From NCBI GenBank assembly GCA_963989385.1, contig OZ022500.1, positions 76,628,289 to 76,692,288 of the forward strand: a stretch of DNA of 64,000 nt. Direction: 5' to 3'. Numbering within the stretch: position 1 is the first letter of the stretch; the number at the start of each line of letters is the position of its first letter. Shown here one piece after another: positions 35,812-47,870 of the stretch. Below the pieces are notes generated by a model. The model had not been told where the DNA came from. It searched no databases and worked only from the letters and a program-made list of their open reading frames with translations. Both the position numbers and the translations under genes were made by a program. The stretch comes from Ctena decussata. Its lineage: Eukaryota; Mollusca; Bivalvia; Lucinida; Lucinidae.

Positions 35812-37895
35812 TGAATTATAGAGGTATTACAATAAGTAATGTTTTGTCCAAAGTATACTCGCAAATTTTATTCAGTAGGTTGAATAAATGGTCAGAGAAA
35901 TTTGAGATCTTGGCTAAAAATCAGTTTGGTTTTCAAAAAGGAAAATCTACAACTGATTGCATTTTCATACTGCACTCTATAATCACTAAAGTGCTCAATT
36001 CGAAAGAAAAATTATATTGTATTTTCATAGATTTTGAAAAGGCCTTCGATAAAACTGATTGATTAAAGTTATGGAATAAACTTATTATGCAACACGTTAG
36101 TAGCAAAATGGTACGAGCGTTGAAGGCTATGTATTCTACTGTTAAGGCATGTATTCGACATAACCGGTCGTATTTGTATTTCATCGATTCCAATTTTTGT
36201 GTGAAACAAGGCGATCCTACTTCGTAGTTCGCCGATGATTTTCATGATGTTCATTAACGATTTAAACGAGAATATTAACAATGATCTAGAAGGCATTTTA
36301 CTTTAAACGAAATTAAACTATTTCTTTTACTCTACGCAGACGACCAAGTCGTCTTCGGAAAATCACCCGAATCTGTGCAAGCTATGTTAATAGACATTGA
36401 AAATTATTGTAATACATGGGGTCTAAAAATAAACACTTAAAAAACCAAAGCAATGATTTTTGAGAAAGGCCGGCAAACAACGTATGCCTTTTATTTAAAT
36501 AATAGAAAACTACAAGTGGTTAATTCTTTCAAATATCTTGGTGTATATCTCTTCAAAAATGGAAATTGGCATCGCACGCAAAAATGTATTGCCGATCATG
36601 CATCATACGCACTACATAATCTTTTTTCAGTTTTTAATGAAGTAGAAATATCAACGTCTCAAAAATGCAAATTGTTCGATTCTCTCGTTGCTTCTGTTTT
36701 AAATTATTGCTCAGAAATCTGGGGATATCACGAAGCTAAAGATATTGAGATAATTCACACTAATAAATTTTGTCGTAAGGTTTTATGTGTGAGACAATCT
36801 AAGAATTTATGTAGCCTTTACGGTGAATTAGGACGAGTTCCGTTTTACATAATGAGAAAAATAAACATGATTCGCTATTAGTTAACATTGTTAAATATGA
36901 ACGAAACTTCTCTACCCAAAACAGTATACTCAATGCTTAAAAATGATGTTGACAATGGAATTAATTATTCTGGTTTAAACTGGGCTTTCAATATAGAAAC
37001 TATACTTGAAACACATGGTCTAGGTTATCTATGGTATAATCAAAATTCAGACTCTGTTCCATTTCCAATCATACGACAACGCATATTAGACAATTATTAT
37101 CAAAGTTGGTATGCTGAAGTAAATAATTCACCTAGGCTTGTGTCATATTGTCGTTTCAAACATGATTTTAGACAAGAACAATATCTCGATTTTATTACTG
37201 AAAAAAGTATAGAATTGCGCTGAGTAAATTCCGTATTTCAGCACATAATCTTGCAATTGAAAAAGGACGCCACGAAAATATTCCACGCACTGAACGAAAA
37301 TGTAAAAACTGCAATCTCAACGTCATAGAAAATGAATATCACTTTTTATTAGTGTGTCCTCGATATAGTGAGCTTAGACGAAAATATTTTTCTTCTTATT
37401 ATTGCCATTGGCCAAATCTTAATAAATTTGATAATCTAACGACCTCAGTGTCTAGAAAAGTTTTGTTAAACGTAGGAAAATTTTTTATATCATGCTGAAG
37501 ATTTAAGAGAATAAGTTAGCAGACGTTTTGTATCTTATTGCACTCAAAATTACAACTTCTAATCCAAAATTTACGTAGTATTAGTATAATGTTGTTATGA
37601 TATGCATATAGAAACATACACGTAGATAGCATTGGCTCAACGTTGATTCAGCATTATAATGTTGAACCAACGTTTATTCAATGTTGATTCAGGGCTGTGT
37701 GCCTGCTGGGGACTCTCAGTAGTACGCCATGTTGTTTGGTTAGCATATGCAGGAATTTTATTATTGTACATTTAAATATCTTGTCATTCGCATGAATACT
37801 CTTTTGCTTCTCTGTAAATGTTCATCTCACTTTTGCTTTGTAGGCTATAAACATTGTATACTGTTTAATGCCGAATAAAGTATTCTGTATTCTGT
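35812..37895 (+). pseudogene. 5'-truncated, decayed non-LTR retrotransposon
   Basis: The sequence starts inside the reverse transcriptase ('NYRGITISNVLSKVYSQILF', 'NQFGFQKGKSTTDCIFIL') and contains 'CIFIDFEKAFDKTD' and, after frame breaks, 'LLYADDQVVFGKS' and 'FKYLGVYLFKNGNWH'. It ends with a zinc-knuckle-like 'CKNCNLNVIENEYHFLLVCP' near 37300. Stops or frameshifts occur at 36059, 36226, around 36255-36330, 36438, 36879 and 37221. The 3' end has AATAAA followed by a 'tattctg' repeat tail (37870-37895) instead of poly(A). The short repeat TGAATT lies at both edges. It interrupts the degenerate array. Confidence 0.8.
37628..37712. mobile_element. Fragment of 'cctgctggg' MITE inside the LINE 3' region
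   Basis: 'caacgttgattcagcattat' and 'caacgtttattcaatgttga' followed by 'gtgtgcctgctggg' match one half of the palindromic elements at 43168-43275 and 45895-45969. Confidence 0.4.
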
Positions 37896-37930
37896 ATTCT
37901 GAATTAAACTTTGAAGTGTGATGTTTGAAC

Positions 37931-38323
37931 AGTGGGTTCACGCTTGTCAATTGAAAATATTTGTTTTTGTTGCATTAGTTTTTCTATATACTAACATGGC
38001 AAGGATATGCCGAAATACGCTTTGCGACATTAACTTTGACATAGATTCCTCGTTAAAGCACCCAAACAACAATGTCAGGCGTTACTTAGGCCGCCATAAA
38101 TTTTCTATGGTAACGACAGAGAGCCATTATTTACATGACGGTAGGTATTCCTGGAAGCACGGTGAAATTCATAGTAAAATTTATTATCAAACACAAGCTG
38201 CCAAAATAGATTGTCTTTCTTATTATTTATTCATATTTTATGTATAGTCTGCGTAGCTAAACTGTGGTAGACTGCTTATCGTCGTATCACTTTACCATGT
38301 CTAAGTATGCTCAATCACGTCGT

Positions 38324-38375
<52 letters not shown>

Positions 38376-39119
38376 TCGCATCTAACTATTTTTCGTAACA
38401 GTCCCGGGAAACTATGAGGGTACATGTATTGGCTTCTTTTCGGCTCATCTGATCCGAAGGCTCATCGATGAATCATAGGAAAGGCGGGCCTTCATCGTCC
38501 ATCCTTCATCGTCGTCGTCAACACTTGTTAAATATCTTCACCTCAGAAACTACTATGCACACAGAGCCTCCTTGGGACCTGGAAACGAACGTTTGCCCAA
38601 ATGATCCTGGTCACACTGCAGATATTGCCACCATGCAAACATTAGGTAAAACCGTTAAAAAGTGATTTGTTTTCTTTGGATCCAGTTGGCCGACTCGTGG
38701 TTGGTTGGTCGGTTGGCTGTTTGGGGTTTAACGGCCCTTTAAGACAGCATTTCAGTCTGTATCGGGCCATCTCCCAGAGAGGGGGCGAAAGAAAAGAGAA
38801 ACGATAGACGAGAGAAAAAAAATCCAAACAACTCTCCCCATTACCTACTGCAAGTCCAGTAGGCTCTTGCTCCAGTTTTATTCAAATAAGTACAACACCC
38901 CGGCACTGGAAGTTATAACCAGCACCGTCGTTCGACCACCACCCACCCGACTCGTGGAAACTTGATGTATTGATTTCGATTACTACCAATCTGGCTCAAG
39001 TGATCCCTAGCCTGACATAACTTTTTTTTTGCTAAACGTCAGTATTCGTTCCTTAATTTCTACATGAAGTTATCTTATATGTGAAAAGTCTCCCCCGCCA
39101 CTATTCACTAATTGTCGTT

Positions 39120-39121
<2 letters not shown>
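37931..39121. other. No supported gene; (TG)n microsatellite at 38329-38374
   Basis: An open frame at 37918-38247 has a hydrophobic N-terminal segment, but its first codons lie in the degenerate array. No domain or splice signal supports it. The (TG)n tract at 38329-38374 is uninterrupted. Repeated mononucleotide tracts occur near 39020. Confidence 0.4.

Positions 39122-39163
<42 letters not shown>
39122..39163. repeat. (TC)n microsatellite
   Basis: About 21 uninterrupted TC units. Confidence 0.97.
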
Positions 39164-39167
<4 letters not shown>

Positions 39168-39461
39168 AAAACGTCTGAGATTTTTCCAAAATGGTCTACT
39201 TATATCCGCAAAGAAATGATGTCTTTGCCAAATATGGCAGCGTCCTTAACATCCAGCATACCCAGTGTATGCATTTCTCTCAATGTCTGGGGATCAGCTA
39301 AATTCCATGGTCTCAGAGGCGATGCAATAACAAGAAAACATTTGCAGACGGGCAGACAAACTGACACAGGAGAGGACCCCTCAGAAAAGAAATGCTCCAC
39401 TAGACTACGTTAGGTAGACCTAAAGGCTGAAATGCACTTGCTCTCAGTATATGATAATTTT

Positions 39462-40077
39462 TGTCGAGCCCGCCTGCGGTGAGCGAGACATAGTTGTTAC
39501 AACTTCAGTTCGGTGTACGTCCGTGCGTGCGTGAGTTAGTGCGTGCGTGCGTCCTTCCGGATTTGTCCGAGCCATAACTTCTACGTTTACAAATGGATTT
39601 CGAAATAATTTGGCACAATTGTTCTCATTGATAAGTAGAAGTGCCATTTGAAACATTTGTTCAGGTAGGTCCAAGGTCAAGGTCACACTTGAAGGTCAAC
39701 TGATAAAATGGCCATAATTTGAGCTTGTCCGAGTCATTACTTTTACATTTATGCATGGATTTCAAAATAATTTGGCACAATTGTTCTTCTTGATGAGTGG
39801 AAGTGTCAAGTGACATACATGTTTGGGTAGCACCAAGGTCATGGTCACACTTAAAAGTCAGATATTATAATTGTCATAAATTGAGCTTGTCTGGATCATC
39901 ACTTCTACTTATTTTCCTTTGTGAAAATTTGAAGAAAAAAATAGAAGATATGCTGGCTAAGCATGATGTTGTTTGGCTTCTTTCCAGAGTGAAGCAGTTA
40001 CTTAGTCTTGACATACTTATAGGTCACTATAGCTAACAGCGGGCTCGACCAGTGGTCCCTGGACAACTTTCTAGTTA
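39462..40077. mobile_element. Pearl-like element with ~163 bp core units
   Basis: The left end 'gtcgagcccgcctgcggtga' is partly mirrored at the right end 'agcgggctcgaccagtggtc'. A (GTGC)n/GTCC-type microsatellite at 39516-39555 is followed by core units starting 'tgtccgagccataacttct' (39563), 'tgtccgagtcattactttt' (39726) and 'tgtctggatcatcacttct' (39887). Includes 'aaggtcaaggtcaca'. No ORF. Confidence 0.7.
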
Positions 40078-40914
40078 ATAGGAGTCATTTCATTACCCTT
40101 GGGCGACCAGTAAATATATGTACCATGCCTTAGCATATCATGCGTACTACTGTAGTGGGTATATGCGATGGACGATTTGTATGTAACCTCTCCTGGTAGC
40201 TAAACATGAAGGCAGAGTATGCATAAAGGGCAAAGTGCGGCTTTTCATATAGCAGGTATATTAGTTCCTTAAAAGTGCATGTGTGCGTGCGCGCCTACTT
40301 GCGTGTCTGTGCGCGTGTCATGTCCACGACCCTGTAATCCGAAGTCGGGAGCTCAAAATAGTCGGCCATGTAGACGCTCTTTAAGGAAACTGGAAATTTC
40401 TCACAATCAAATGGACTAAAGCAAGACAATACACTAGATACTTATTAAATAAATGTCTACAATCATTCCATGTATATTGAGTCTGCTTAATTGATTGTTT
40501 GAAGGAATAAACTGAGAATGGTCACAAAGTGTAAGTCTGAATTTTACGAATAACATCAAATATACAAACATCCCTACCATGTTTAGTCAAATAATGGCTG
40601 CGTGTCCTTAAATAATATCAGCCAAGCCTCATCACGTATTATATATTGTAAAAGACACCGTTTTTATGAAAAGATTTCATTTAGATATTCTATGTGCTGG
40701 AAATCTTTTTTATTTTTTATTTATTTTTTTTTGTTTTTCAAATCTTGCAGAACTTGGCTCTTCTGCAAATCATCTCATCACAAAACGCATGTTTATATGT
40801 CTATTTAATTGGAAATTAAGGCACACATGTCACCATATTGACTCGTTGTAGAGTCAGCAACGTGAGATATTCTTATCCGGCAACGCACATCTTGAAACAT
40901 AGTGAAACATTGAA

Positions 40915-41255
40915 TGTGCTAACTAATACACTGACATTCAATAAATATTTTCGACCTCTGTAACAATCGTCTTGAAAATTTATACATTTCGAACGGTTTG
41001 CTTATAAACTTTGTCAAAATAACTTATAACTTTCGAGATTGGGGGCGGGGGTGGTGGGGGTGGGGGAGAAGGAACAGCGCGTGCCTGTTCCAAATGTGCA
41101 AACTGATACACTGACATTCAATAAATATTTTCGACCTCTGTAACAATCGTCTTGAAAATTTATACATTTCGAACGGTTTGCCTATAAACTTTGTCAAAAA
41201 TTACGAATAATTATCGGGGGAGGAGGTGGAGGAACAGCGCGTGCCTGTTCCAAAT
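40915..41255. repeat. Tandem duplication of ~180 bp
   Basis: 40915-41094 and 41095-41255 share 'acactgacattcaataaata' through 'catttcgaacggtttgc' almost without mismatch. Each ends in a variable G-rich tract and 'ggaacagcgcgtgcctgttc'. Recent duplication; the G-rich part differs in length. Confidence 0.9.
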
Positions 41256-41259
41256 AATA

Positions 41260-42175
41260 ATAATGATAAATAAAGGTAACATTTCGGATATCTGAAAGTT
41301 GATTAATATTCATTTTCTTACTGCCTATTTCATTTTTACCCAAAATTTACAGCTTGCCATTTCGTAAGTTATTAACAGCCTTGTTTTAATGGACAAAATT
41401 CACGTGCTTACAAGACAATCCACACGCTCACGGCTTTACGGTTTTATATGAATAAGCATTCTGGGGCCGTCACAAAAACTGATGTCAACATCAGTAACGT
41501 GCACAGAAGCGGGCGTAGTTTTGTGGCGTTTTCAAAGCGTTCCTGATCATTATAGGCACAGCTAAAAAGAACTTTTTGAAGCGTTTTCTCCAAGCTTTTG
41601 AGCGTCATAATATTTATATGCAATATTTGTTTATATGCAATAATAGGAATCAAACACGCTTTTCTGATATGATCTGCTAGGCCCCTCGGGAAGCGTCGAC
41701 TCCCTCGCATTTCAGGTTTTAGTTTAGTTTCAATGCTTTCCTCGGAGCCTAGACCGGAGCAATCTAGTAGAATGGTTTTAATAAACTATTAAATAAGCCG
41801 AAACTATGATTTTTAAGTATAAGTACAGGCCTTCGGTACAGCTAGACTGTATTCGAAATCAGTCCTGTATTTCAGCTACTGAGTAAGTAATAAATACTTC
41901 TGGGGTTATATTCCTCGTTGCAGATAAATATATAAATATTGGATCTGAAGGGCCCTGCAGATGATAATGCATAAACATCCTGGTTGATTCCTATATCTTA
42001 CATACCGCAAACCCCACTCCCGTTTTAAGCTAGCAACCCATGTGCGGGCAAGCCACAGTCTGCATCCGCATATAAATACACGCATACCGTACATTTTTTT
42101 CCATGTCCATGTAATATGCTTTTCGTGTTCCACGATTCCCATCATCTAATCAAACTATACTAATTCATTACCAGT
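41260..42175. other. No gene seen
   Basis: A minus-strand open frame at 41444-41710 has no recognisable domain. No repeat family identified. Confidence 0.35.
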
Positions 42176-42179
42176 TAGA

Positions 42180-43085
42180 CATGGGGGGAGGGGGGAGGGG
42201 GGGGAGAGAGAGAGGTGCGGGTACAATAAGGGGTGGTGGGGTCGGATTCTTTTTTTTTGGGGGGGGGGGGGTGATGTACTGGGGAAGGGAGGGGGTCGGA
42301 AATAAATAAGCCTCGGAGCAGGGTGGGGTCATATATTTCATTAGGCATATTGGGGAGTCACAATTCTTCCATCAGTCTTCAGTTTTAAAAATGTCTCAGC
42401 TTCAGACACCCCATACTCCTAAAATTTCAGACTCTTTTCTTTCAAACTCAGAACTTAAATGAAATTTATGGAAAGGACACAAAAATGGGCTGTTTCATAT
42501 TTTTCATTGATTTGCAAGAACTATAAGTCATGTCGAGTAGGTGATATTCTTCTCAATTAAATTTAATGCCTGCGTTTGTGGTCTCAGCTCTCCAGGTGCC
42601 TTTTCATCAGCAAACATACTGTTAATTAATCTACTCTGCGTGATAAATTAGCCAGTCAGATAAGAAAGTAATCTTTGTGTTTCATACAGGCTTTGATTGA
42701 GGTCAGTAGACATAAATTAGGTAATATAGTGTGTGTGAAGGGTAGCTGAGACGGGGGAGTGAGTGAGTGAGTGAGTTAACTCGGGTTTAACATCCCACCA
42801 ACAACGACGTCAGATGGAGACGGAACCTCGGTTTAAAGTCTCATCCGAAAGACCGGAGAAGCGGGGGATCGATCTTGCGACCCCTGGATTGGTAGTCCGG
42901 AGTGTTATCCACTACAAAACAGCCGCTCCTAAGAGATAGGGGGTCATAAATTATTTGTCACCTGTCTGGGTTGGGTGGGGGGAGGGGATCGGAAAAATAA
43001 TTCTGGTGTGACTGAGGGGGAGGAGTCTGAAAAATTTAGGTGAACCATATGAAAATGTACCCGGCTCCCCACCTAATAATAAATG
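42180..43085. mobile_element. Second copy of the 27280 MITE, carrying a nested SINE
   Basis: Colinear with 27280-28191: 'gggtacaataaggggtggtggggtcggatt' ... 'catattgggg.gtca.aattcttccatcagtctt' ... 'cacctaataataaatga'. The left TIR tip is lost. It is interrupted at 42757-42930 by a tRNA-derived SINE. Confidence 0.75.
42757..42930 (-). mobile_element. tRNA-derived SINE, minus strand
   Basis: The minus strand starts 'ggagcggctgttttgtagtgg', has an anticodon-like loop 'ctaccaa' and a B box 'ggtcgcaagatcgatcccc', and ends in a (CTCA)n tail. It differs from the other SINE families in the window. The tail motif recurs at 62616-62630. Confidence 0.7.
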
Positions 43086-43167
43086 ATGGGCAGATACCTG
43101 GAGCTGTCTCAATAACTTACTGGAATGTGCGAACGTAGGCGTTCGATATTGAAAACAAAACGACATA

Positions 43168-43275
43168 CCCAGCAGGCACATGGCGTTGAAATGACGTCGT
43201 TCTGACGTCGATGTGAAATAGTGACGTCGCATCGACGTCAGAACGACGTCATTTTTACGTCATGTACCCGCTGGG
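43168..43275. mobile_element. 108-bp palindromic MITE rich in TGACGTC
   Basis: The ends 'cccagcaggcacatg' and 'catgtacccgctggg' are inverted. The arms carry 'atgacgtcgttctgacgtcg' and its inverse. Several GACGTC cores resemble CRE half sites. Related halves lie at 37628-37712 and 45895-45969. Confidence 0.75.
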
Positions 43276-43439
43276 ATAGGCTCAGGAAATGGGCCAGGGT
43301 ATAAACTAGCCCCACTTTCCTCAACACAAACCGTAGAGATATTTTGGAAAATGGCTTGTGCCGGGATATGCATATAAAGTCGTGAGAAGCAGTTTTAGCA
43401 GAAAAAATAGTCTTTTTTTTTACATATTTACGTTAAGCG

Positions 43440-43660
43440 CTCCGGACCATTTTAGAGGCTGCTTATCGCACCATAATAGATGCCAGCCGGGACCAGTTTA
43501 GAGGCTGATTTAGACCAAAATAGATGCCAGGACCAGTTTAGATGCCAGGACCACTTTAGATGATGTACATCCGTACAAAGGGACAAATATTTGGCCAAAC
43601 GTAGTGTTGGGAAACGTAGTAAAATCTAACCTTCAAAACGTGACAGTGAGAATGGGGCTT
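43440..43660. repeat. Inverted partial copy of the 12.0-12.44 kb composite
   Basis: 'aggctgcttatcgcaccata', 'gatgccaggaccagtttaga' and 'gatgatgtacatccgta' match the reverse complement of 12280-12440. They are followed by 'aaacgtagtaaaatctaacc' and 'aacgtgacagtgaga', as in the 10.6-12.2 kb element. Confidence 0.7.
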
Positions 43661-43836
43661 AAAAAGATAAAGTTACAGATGTACAGATGACCGTTTCAAA
43701 CTTACGCTTGAACACTTACAATGTAAATATGGAGCTCAAACCTATGGTGAATACCGTAAGTTTGAGGATTTATTGGCGTTTGGCTTCCCAAAGAACAGAT
43801 TTTCCAAGATGCGGCTGGTGCAGTAGAAAAGATAAT

Positions 43837-45150
43837 TTATCGGTTAGCAGAAGCTTTGGTCATTATGAAAAATACAATAAAGCCCGCTAATATTATCGTT
43901 ACTGATACAACTAACGATATTTTATCAATCAGGCCACTTATATCTTGCCACGTGATCAGACTTCTGGCAGGAGCGTCACACCACGGCTTGGAATTTGAAA
44001 CATCTTGGCTCCCTCCATGTTTATCCTGTGACAGTGGTGCTGTTTTGTTGTTTGGTCTTAGATGAATGTCCCCAAAAGTGTTTTTGTCAGTTCCACATTT
44101 ATCCGCACCTGCACAGCTACAGTTTAGTGTCCTGTTGACACGGATAAGCCAGGCTGGAACTGGACTGCTGTCTGCTTTATGAAACAGACGCAAGTTCAAA
44201 ATCGACACAAGGGTTATAAAAGCGCTTACAACGAGGTTACTTAGCAACAGATAAGACACTATAGGTACAGGCTCCGACAATTTTGGTAAGTTATCACTGA
44301 CGATTGTCATGTAGACAGCGATTGCCAGAAGGGCTGTAATGGAAAATGAAACTCTGTCCCCCGACTCTACCGGCAATACAAAAACCAGACAGTTCAGCAG
44401 ACAAAGAAACAATATTGGGAAAATGACGTTGATTAAGACATACGCTGGTTTCCGTTTCAGGCGGAGAGTAAAGGAAGCCAGTGTAGAATAAGAAGCAATA
44501 GAGATTTTTGCGCTTGAGGAAATGACTGTCCACGATCCATGCTTAGACATCTCCGATGTATCTACTGTGTTCCTGATTGTTTAAAGAGAAACCTCAGAGG
44601 CAGCATATCCCCAGGTGTACGCCTGTATATCACATTCCTGTATATCAAAGGGAAAGTAATATGCATCAACAGCACACGTTGCTTTAATAAGATCACCAGG
44701 GTACCAATAGGCAGTTCCGCTCAAACTGTACCTTATAAGCTGCCAGTCGGCACCAAATGAGACTATTTTATCAGAAGGATTTACAAGAACTATTTCAGGA
44801 ATCCAGACAGCGTCATAACGTACAAATAAGTAAGTTATATGACTGTAATTGGTCGTGTCCCAAATCATATTCTCATCTGTCCAATGGACATGAAACACTC
44901 CAACCACGGAAAATTTCTCTTCCACTTCATTGAATTCTTGTAATGAATAAACCGTCAACGAAATATTAACATTAAGCGTGTCCGTCTGATCAGTCACTGG
45001 TCTTACATCCTTATTGTAACCGTTCATTAAATCAGCATATAAAGCTTTTACTTCGGTTATATTTTCAGCGTGAATGTTCGTCATCAGAAACACAGATAGT
45101 AATAGAACAATTCTTTGTTCAAAGTTAGAATCAAAACAGTTAAATTGCAT
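43837..45150 (-). pseudogene. Intronless nicotinic-receptor-like Cys-loop channel subunit, one premature TAA
   Basis: Read on the minus strand from ATG at 45150. Residues 1-28 are a signal peptide (ends MTNIHA). The extracellular ligand-binding domain follows with N-glycosylation sites NIT (~30), NIS (~62) and NYS (~101), and the diagnostic Cys-loop CAVDAYYFPFDIQEC (Cys159-Cys173). A TAA at 44581-44583 interrupts the frame after 'GYAASEVSL'. The same frame then continues to 43837 with M1 (near 'KPAYVLINVIFPILF'), M2 ('DRVSFSITALLAIAVYMTIV'), M3, a ~90-residue intracellular loop and M4 near the end. Total span is 437 codons, a normal length. No vicinal Cys-Cys pair is seen before M1, so it is a non-alpha-type subunit. 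M2 resembles cation-selective receptors. Bivalves carry greatly expanded, often intronless nAChR-like families, so a damaged retrocopy-derived member is plausible. Everything except the one TAA is intact. Confidence 0.85.
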
Positions 45151-45386
45151 ATTTTGCGTATAGAATAAGTTCAGCTAAAATAACACAAAAGTGCGTATCA
45201 ATTAAATCGCTTGGTGTTGAAAATCGTGCAGTATCTACAAAGCCGACTGAACAATGTATGAATGCCACTGTTCTTGAATTGAAAGTAAAATCAATTAATG
45301 ACAGATTAATATTTTAAAAGTCTTGCTTTATGTATACAGAAATAAATCTAATTGTCTCTCCTAATACTATGCATCGAGGTATGATG

Positions 45387-45627
45387 GAGCCGCGACACGA
45401 TAAAATCTAACAAAGTAGTTGTGCGCCTAGAACAGACTCAGATCAGCCTGGGTATCTGCCCAGTTTGATCAGAGTCTTCGCAATACGCTGGAAAGTAGTT
45501 TAGACACTTAGTTACCAATTAAGCGCAAAGCAAAGAATCTGCCCAGACAAGGCTGATTCCCAGGATGATCAAAGTCTGCGCTTTGCGCACAATCACTGTT
45601 TTTGGTTTTCTCGTGTCGCGGCTAAAA
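45387..45627. mobile_element. Fold-back MITE copy 5, upstream of the receptor gene
   Basis: 'gacacgataaaatctaacaaagtagttgtg' + 'cagactcagatcagcctggg' faces 'caggatgatcaaagtctgcgc' + 'ggttttctcgtgtcgcggc'. Same family as 6375-6610. It lies ~240 bp upstream of the receptor ATG on the minus strand. Confidence 0.75.
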
Positions 45628-45894
45628 TGAATGTAAGTGTCCGTCCTAACAGTATGCATTTAGATCAGTATGCTCTTTTTAAAGCAATCTGACAGTTTAC
45701 GCTCTGTCATTCCCACAGAAATATTTCGATGCACCTGCAGATAGATCAACGTTTTCAAATTTCAGAATAACTACAGTAAATGCTCAAAGTATCCCAGTAG
45801 GATTTTACGGTACTATCGTATTAACACCCAGCTTAATAATATCAATATTTAATGGCTTTTTCATATTTACAGTTTAATCTGATCGGAACTCCTT

Positions 45895-45969
45895 CCCACC
45901 GGGCACACGAAGTTTACTCAACATTGAAGAAACGTAGATTCAACGTCATGTCGTTGTTTACCTGCTGGG
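45895..45969. mobile_element. Short 'cccagcagg' MITE copy
   Basis: 'cccaccgggcacacg' and 'cctgctggg' are inverted ends around 'attcaacgtcatgtcgttg'-type sequence, as in 43168-43275. Confidence 0.5.
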
Positions 45970-47400
45970 TTACCGACGCTACATTTGCAATGTGTTTACA
46001 ATTGTACGCGTACATAACACGTTTAATGAGCAGCTTCGTGGAAAAGTGGCTGAAAGAAACGAGGCTTTGCGTATAAAATACAAAAAGTGGAGGCAGATGG
46101 AGGTGGACGGGGTTGTTGGGTGAACGATCAATGTAAAATACCTTCATAGGGCAATTACGACTGACCTAGCAAAAAACATTTCATGACTTTTTGAGTAGCC
46201 ATTTGATTGGTTGCGTCCCATAAAAGGAACAAACAGTGTAAACCCAGACCAGACACCGCAAAAATGCGGCGTATGATTAGAGGTCTACATTATTTTCATA
46301 GGACGAATGGATATTTCTTCCTTTAATAAATGGTTATTTTTTCTTTAAATAAAATAAAAATGGTCAATTTAACTTAAACCAGACATCCCGTGATAGAAAA
46401 ATTGCCTCGGATAAAAAAATACACTTGGCATGAACGGGGTAATCAACAGTTTTGAAAACGTCAAAACTGTGGATGTATATTCCAACTGAAGTGTAGATCG
46501 ATGTGCTGAATGTATTATTTTTTTTCTGAAATGATGATCTAAAATACAAAAAGTAGTATTAATCCTTCTGTGCTTCTAATATTAACATTAAATACGATTA
46601 ATCATTAACTGACCGGCCAAAGAATGTAAGTATAATACATTTGTTTGTAAATGTATTATAACAGAGCTATAACAGAAAAAAATAACGGCCATGTTTGTCC
46701 CTAGGCAGCTCGACAACGGGTCTCAAATCCACATCACAAATACCGGTAAAATTTGGAAACACAGGGGATTCCAAGAACGAACTACTCCTTAAGAAGACAA
46801 TCAGCTCAATGATTATTAATCGTGAAGATTCTTAAGAAAGACATGGGAACACCCTAATTTAGTGTCTTCGGTAATGGAAGGGTGGATGTTGCTTGCAGTA
46901 TGCGAGGGCAGAGGTATTTCGATTATATTTTACTCTTGTCTAGCATACCTTCCTTTTCTTTTTCTCACTCTATATAAACGTTTTCATACCAAATTTAGTG
47001 CGACAGACGCGCGTTTCTGTATTTAACTTCTTCCGTGTCGCTAAACCCCAAAAATTTGAAAGAAAAGAGGTGATGGGCAGCTCTCGGCAGGCAACGAGCA
47101 TCACTCTTTGAGCCACACCTACTGTCTTCTTCCGCGGGACATATTAGCTGCAGACATCAGGTTAGAGACGCCTACATATTAACCCGCAAGCGCAGGCGTC
47201 TCCCATCGAGCCACATCAACCCTTGAGTCTCGAGAAAGGCGACAGATAAGGGCCTCAGGAAAGAGATGTCCGATGCAGCAAGAATTGTCAGAAGCGACGT
47301 ATTGGAGCTGACTTTAACAGGGACAAATTTAATATAGACAAAACCGGTCAAGTGAAATGAGATCAGCTGAAGTGTCTGATTAAACAGTTCTCCTAAGAAT
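45970..47400. other. No gene seen
   Basis: No coding frame or recognisable element. A less AT-rich segment at 46980-47300 is unassigned. Confidence 0.35.
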
Positions 47401-47479
47401 AATTCAAACCTCTTAATATTGCCAGAGATATGACAATATCAATGATAAAGACAAACAGGTCATGGTGACCCAGAAGTGA

Positions 47480-47870
47480 AATTTTGTCAGTCACTGTATC
47501 TGAATGCACCATTACACCAAGTATAATACAAGTTATTAAGAAAGTGTAAAATATATTTGCTTAGATCACTGATCGTGAATTAAAGGTCATACTGACCTAC
47601 AATTTGAATGAGGTAACTAATAGTGTCAGCTCCATTAATTAACCCAAATATGATACAAATCCTTAGAATAGTTTTTTCTTCTTACTTTTAAAGATATTGA
47701 CTTAAATCGCTGGACCATGAAATAGGTTTTACTGATCCATAATATGTATGAGGTCACTCACAGTATGCCCAAACCATGGATCCCGCTGTAATGCAATCCA
47801 TGAAATATTTTACACTTTCTTAATAACTTGCATTCAGATACAGTGACTAAATAATTTAGACCAACAGACG
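47480..47870. repeat. Inverted repeat and array fragment flanking the Naiad
   Basis: 'tcactgtatctgaatgca' (47490) faces 'tgcattcagatacagtga' (47830), and 'aagttattaagaaagtgtaaaatat' faces its inverse near 47808. The inner part 'actcacagtatgcccaaaccatggatcc' recurs on the other side of the Naiad at 60147. The Naiad therefore sits within or between copies of this repeat. Confidence 0.6.

Noticed and set aside
37918..38247. 109-codon frame with a hydrophobic N-terminus
   Set aside because: Starts within the degenerate array and shows no domain or conserved feature; coding status unsupported.
39081..39413. 110-codon frame through (TC)n
   Set aside because: Its apparent hydrophobic 'SLSLSL' segment is the microsatellite.
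41444..41710. 88-codon minus-strand frame
   Set aside because: No recognisable domain or splice context.
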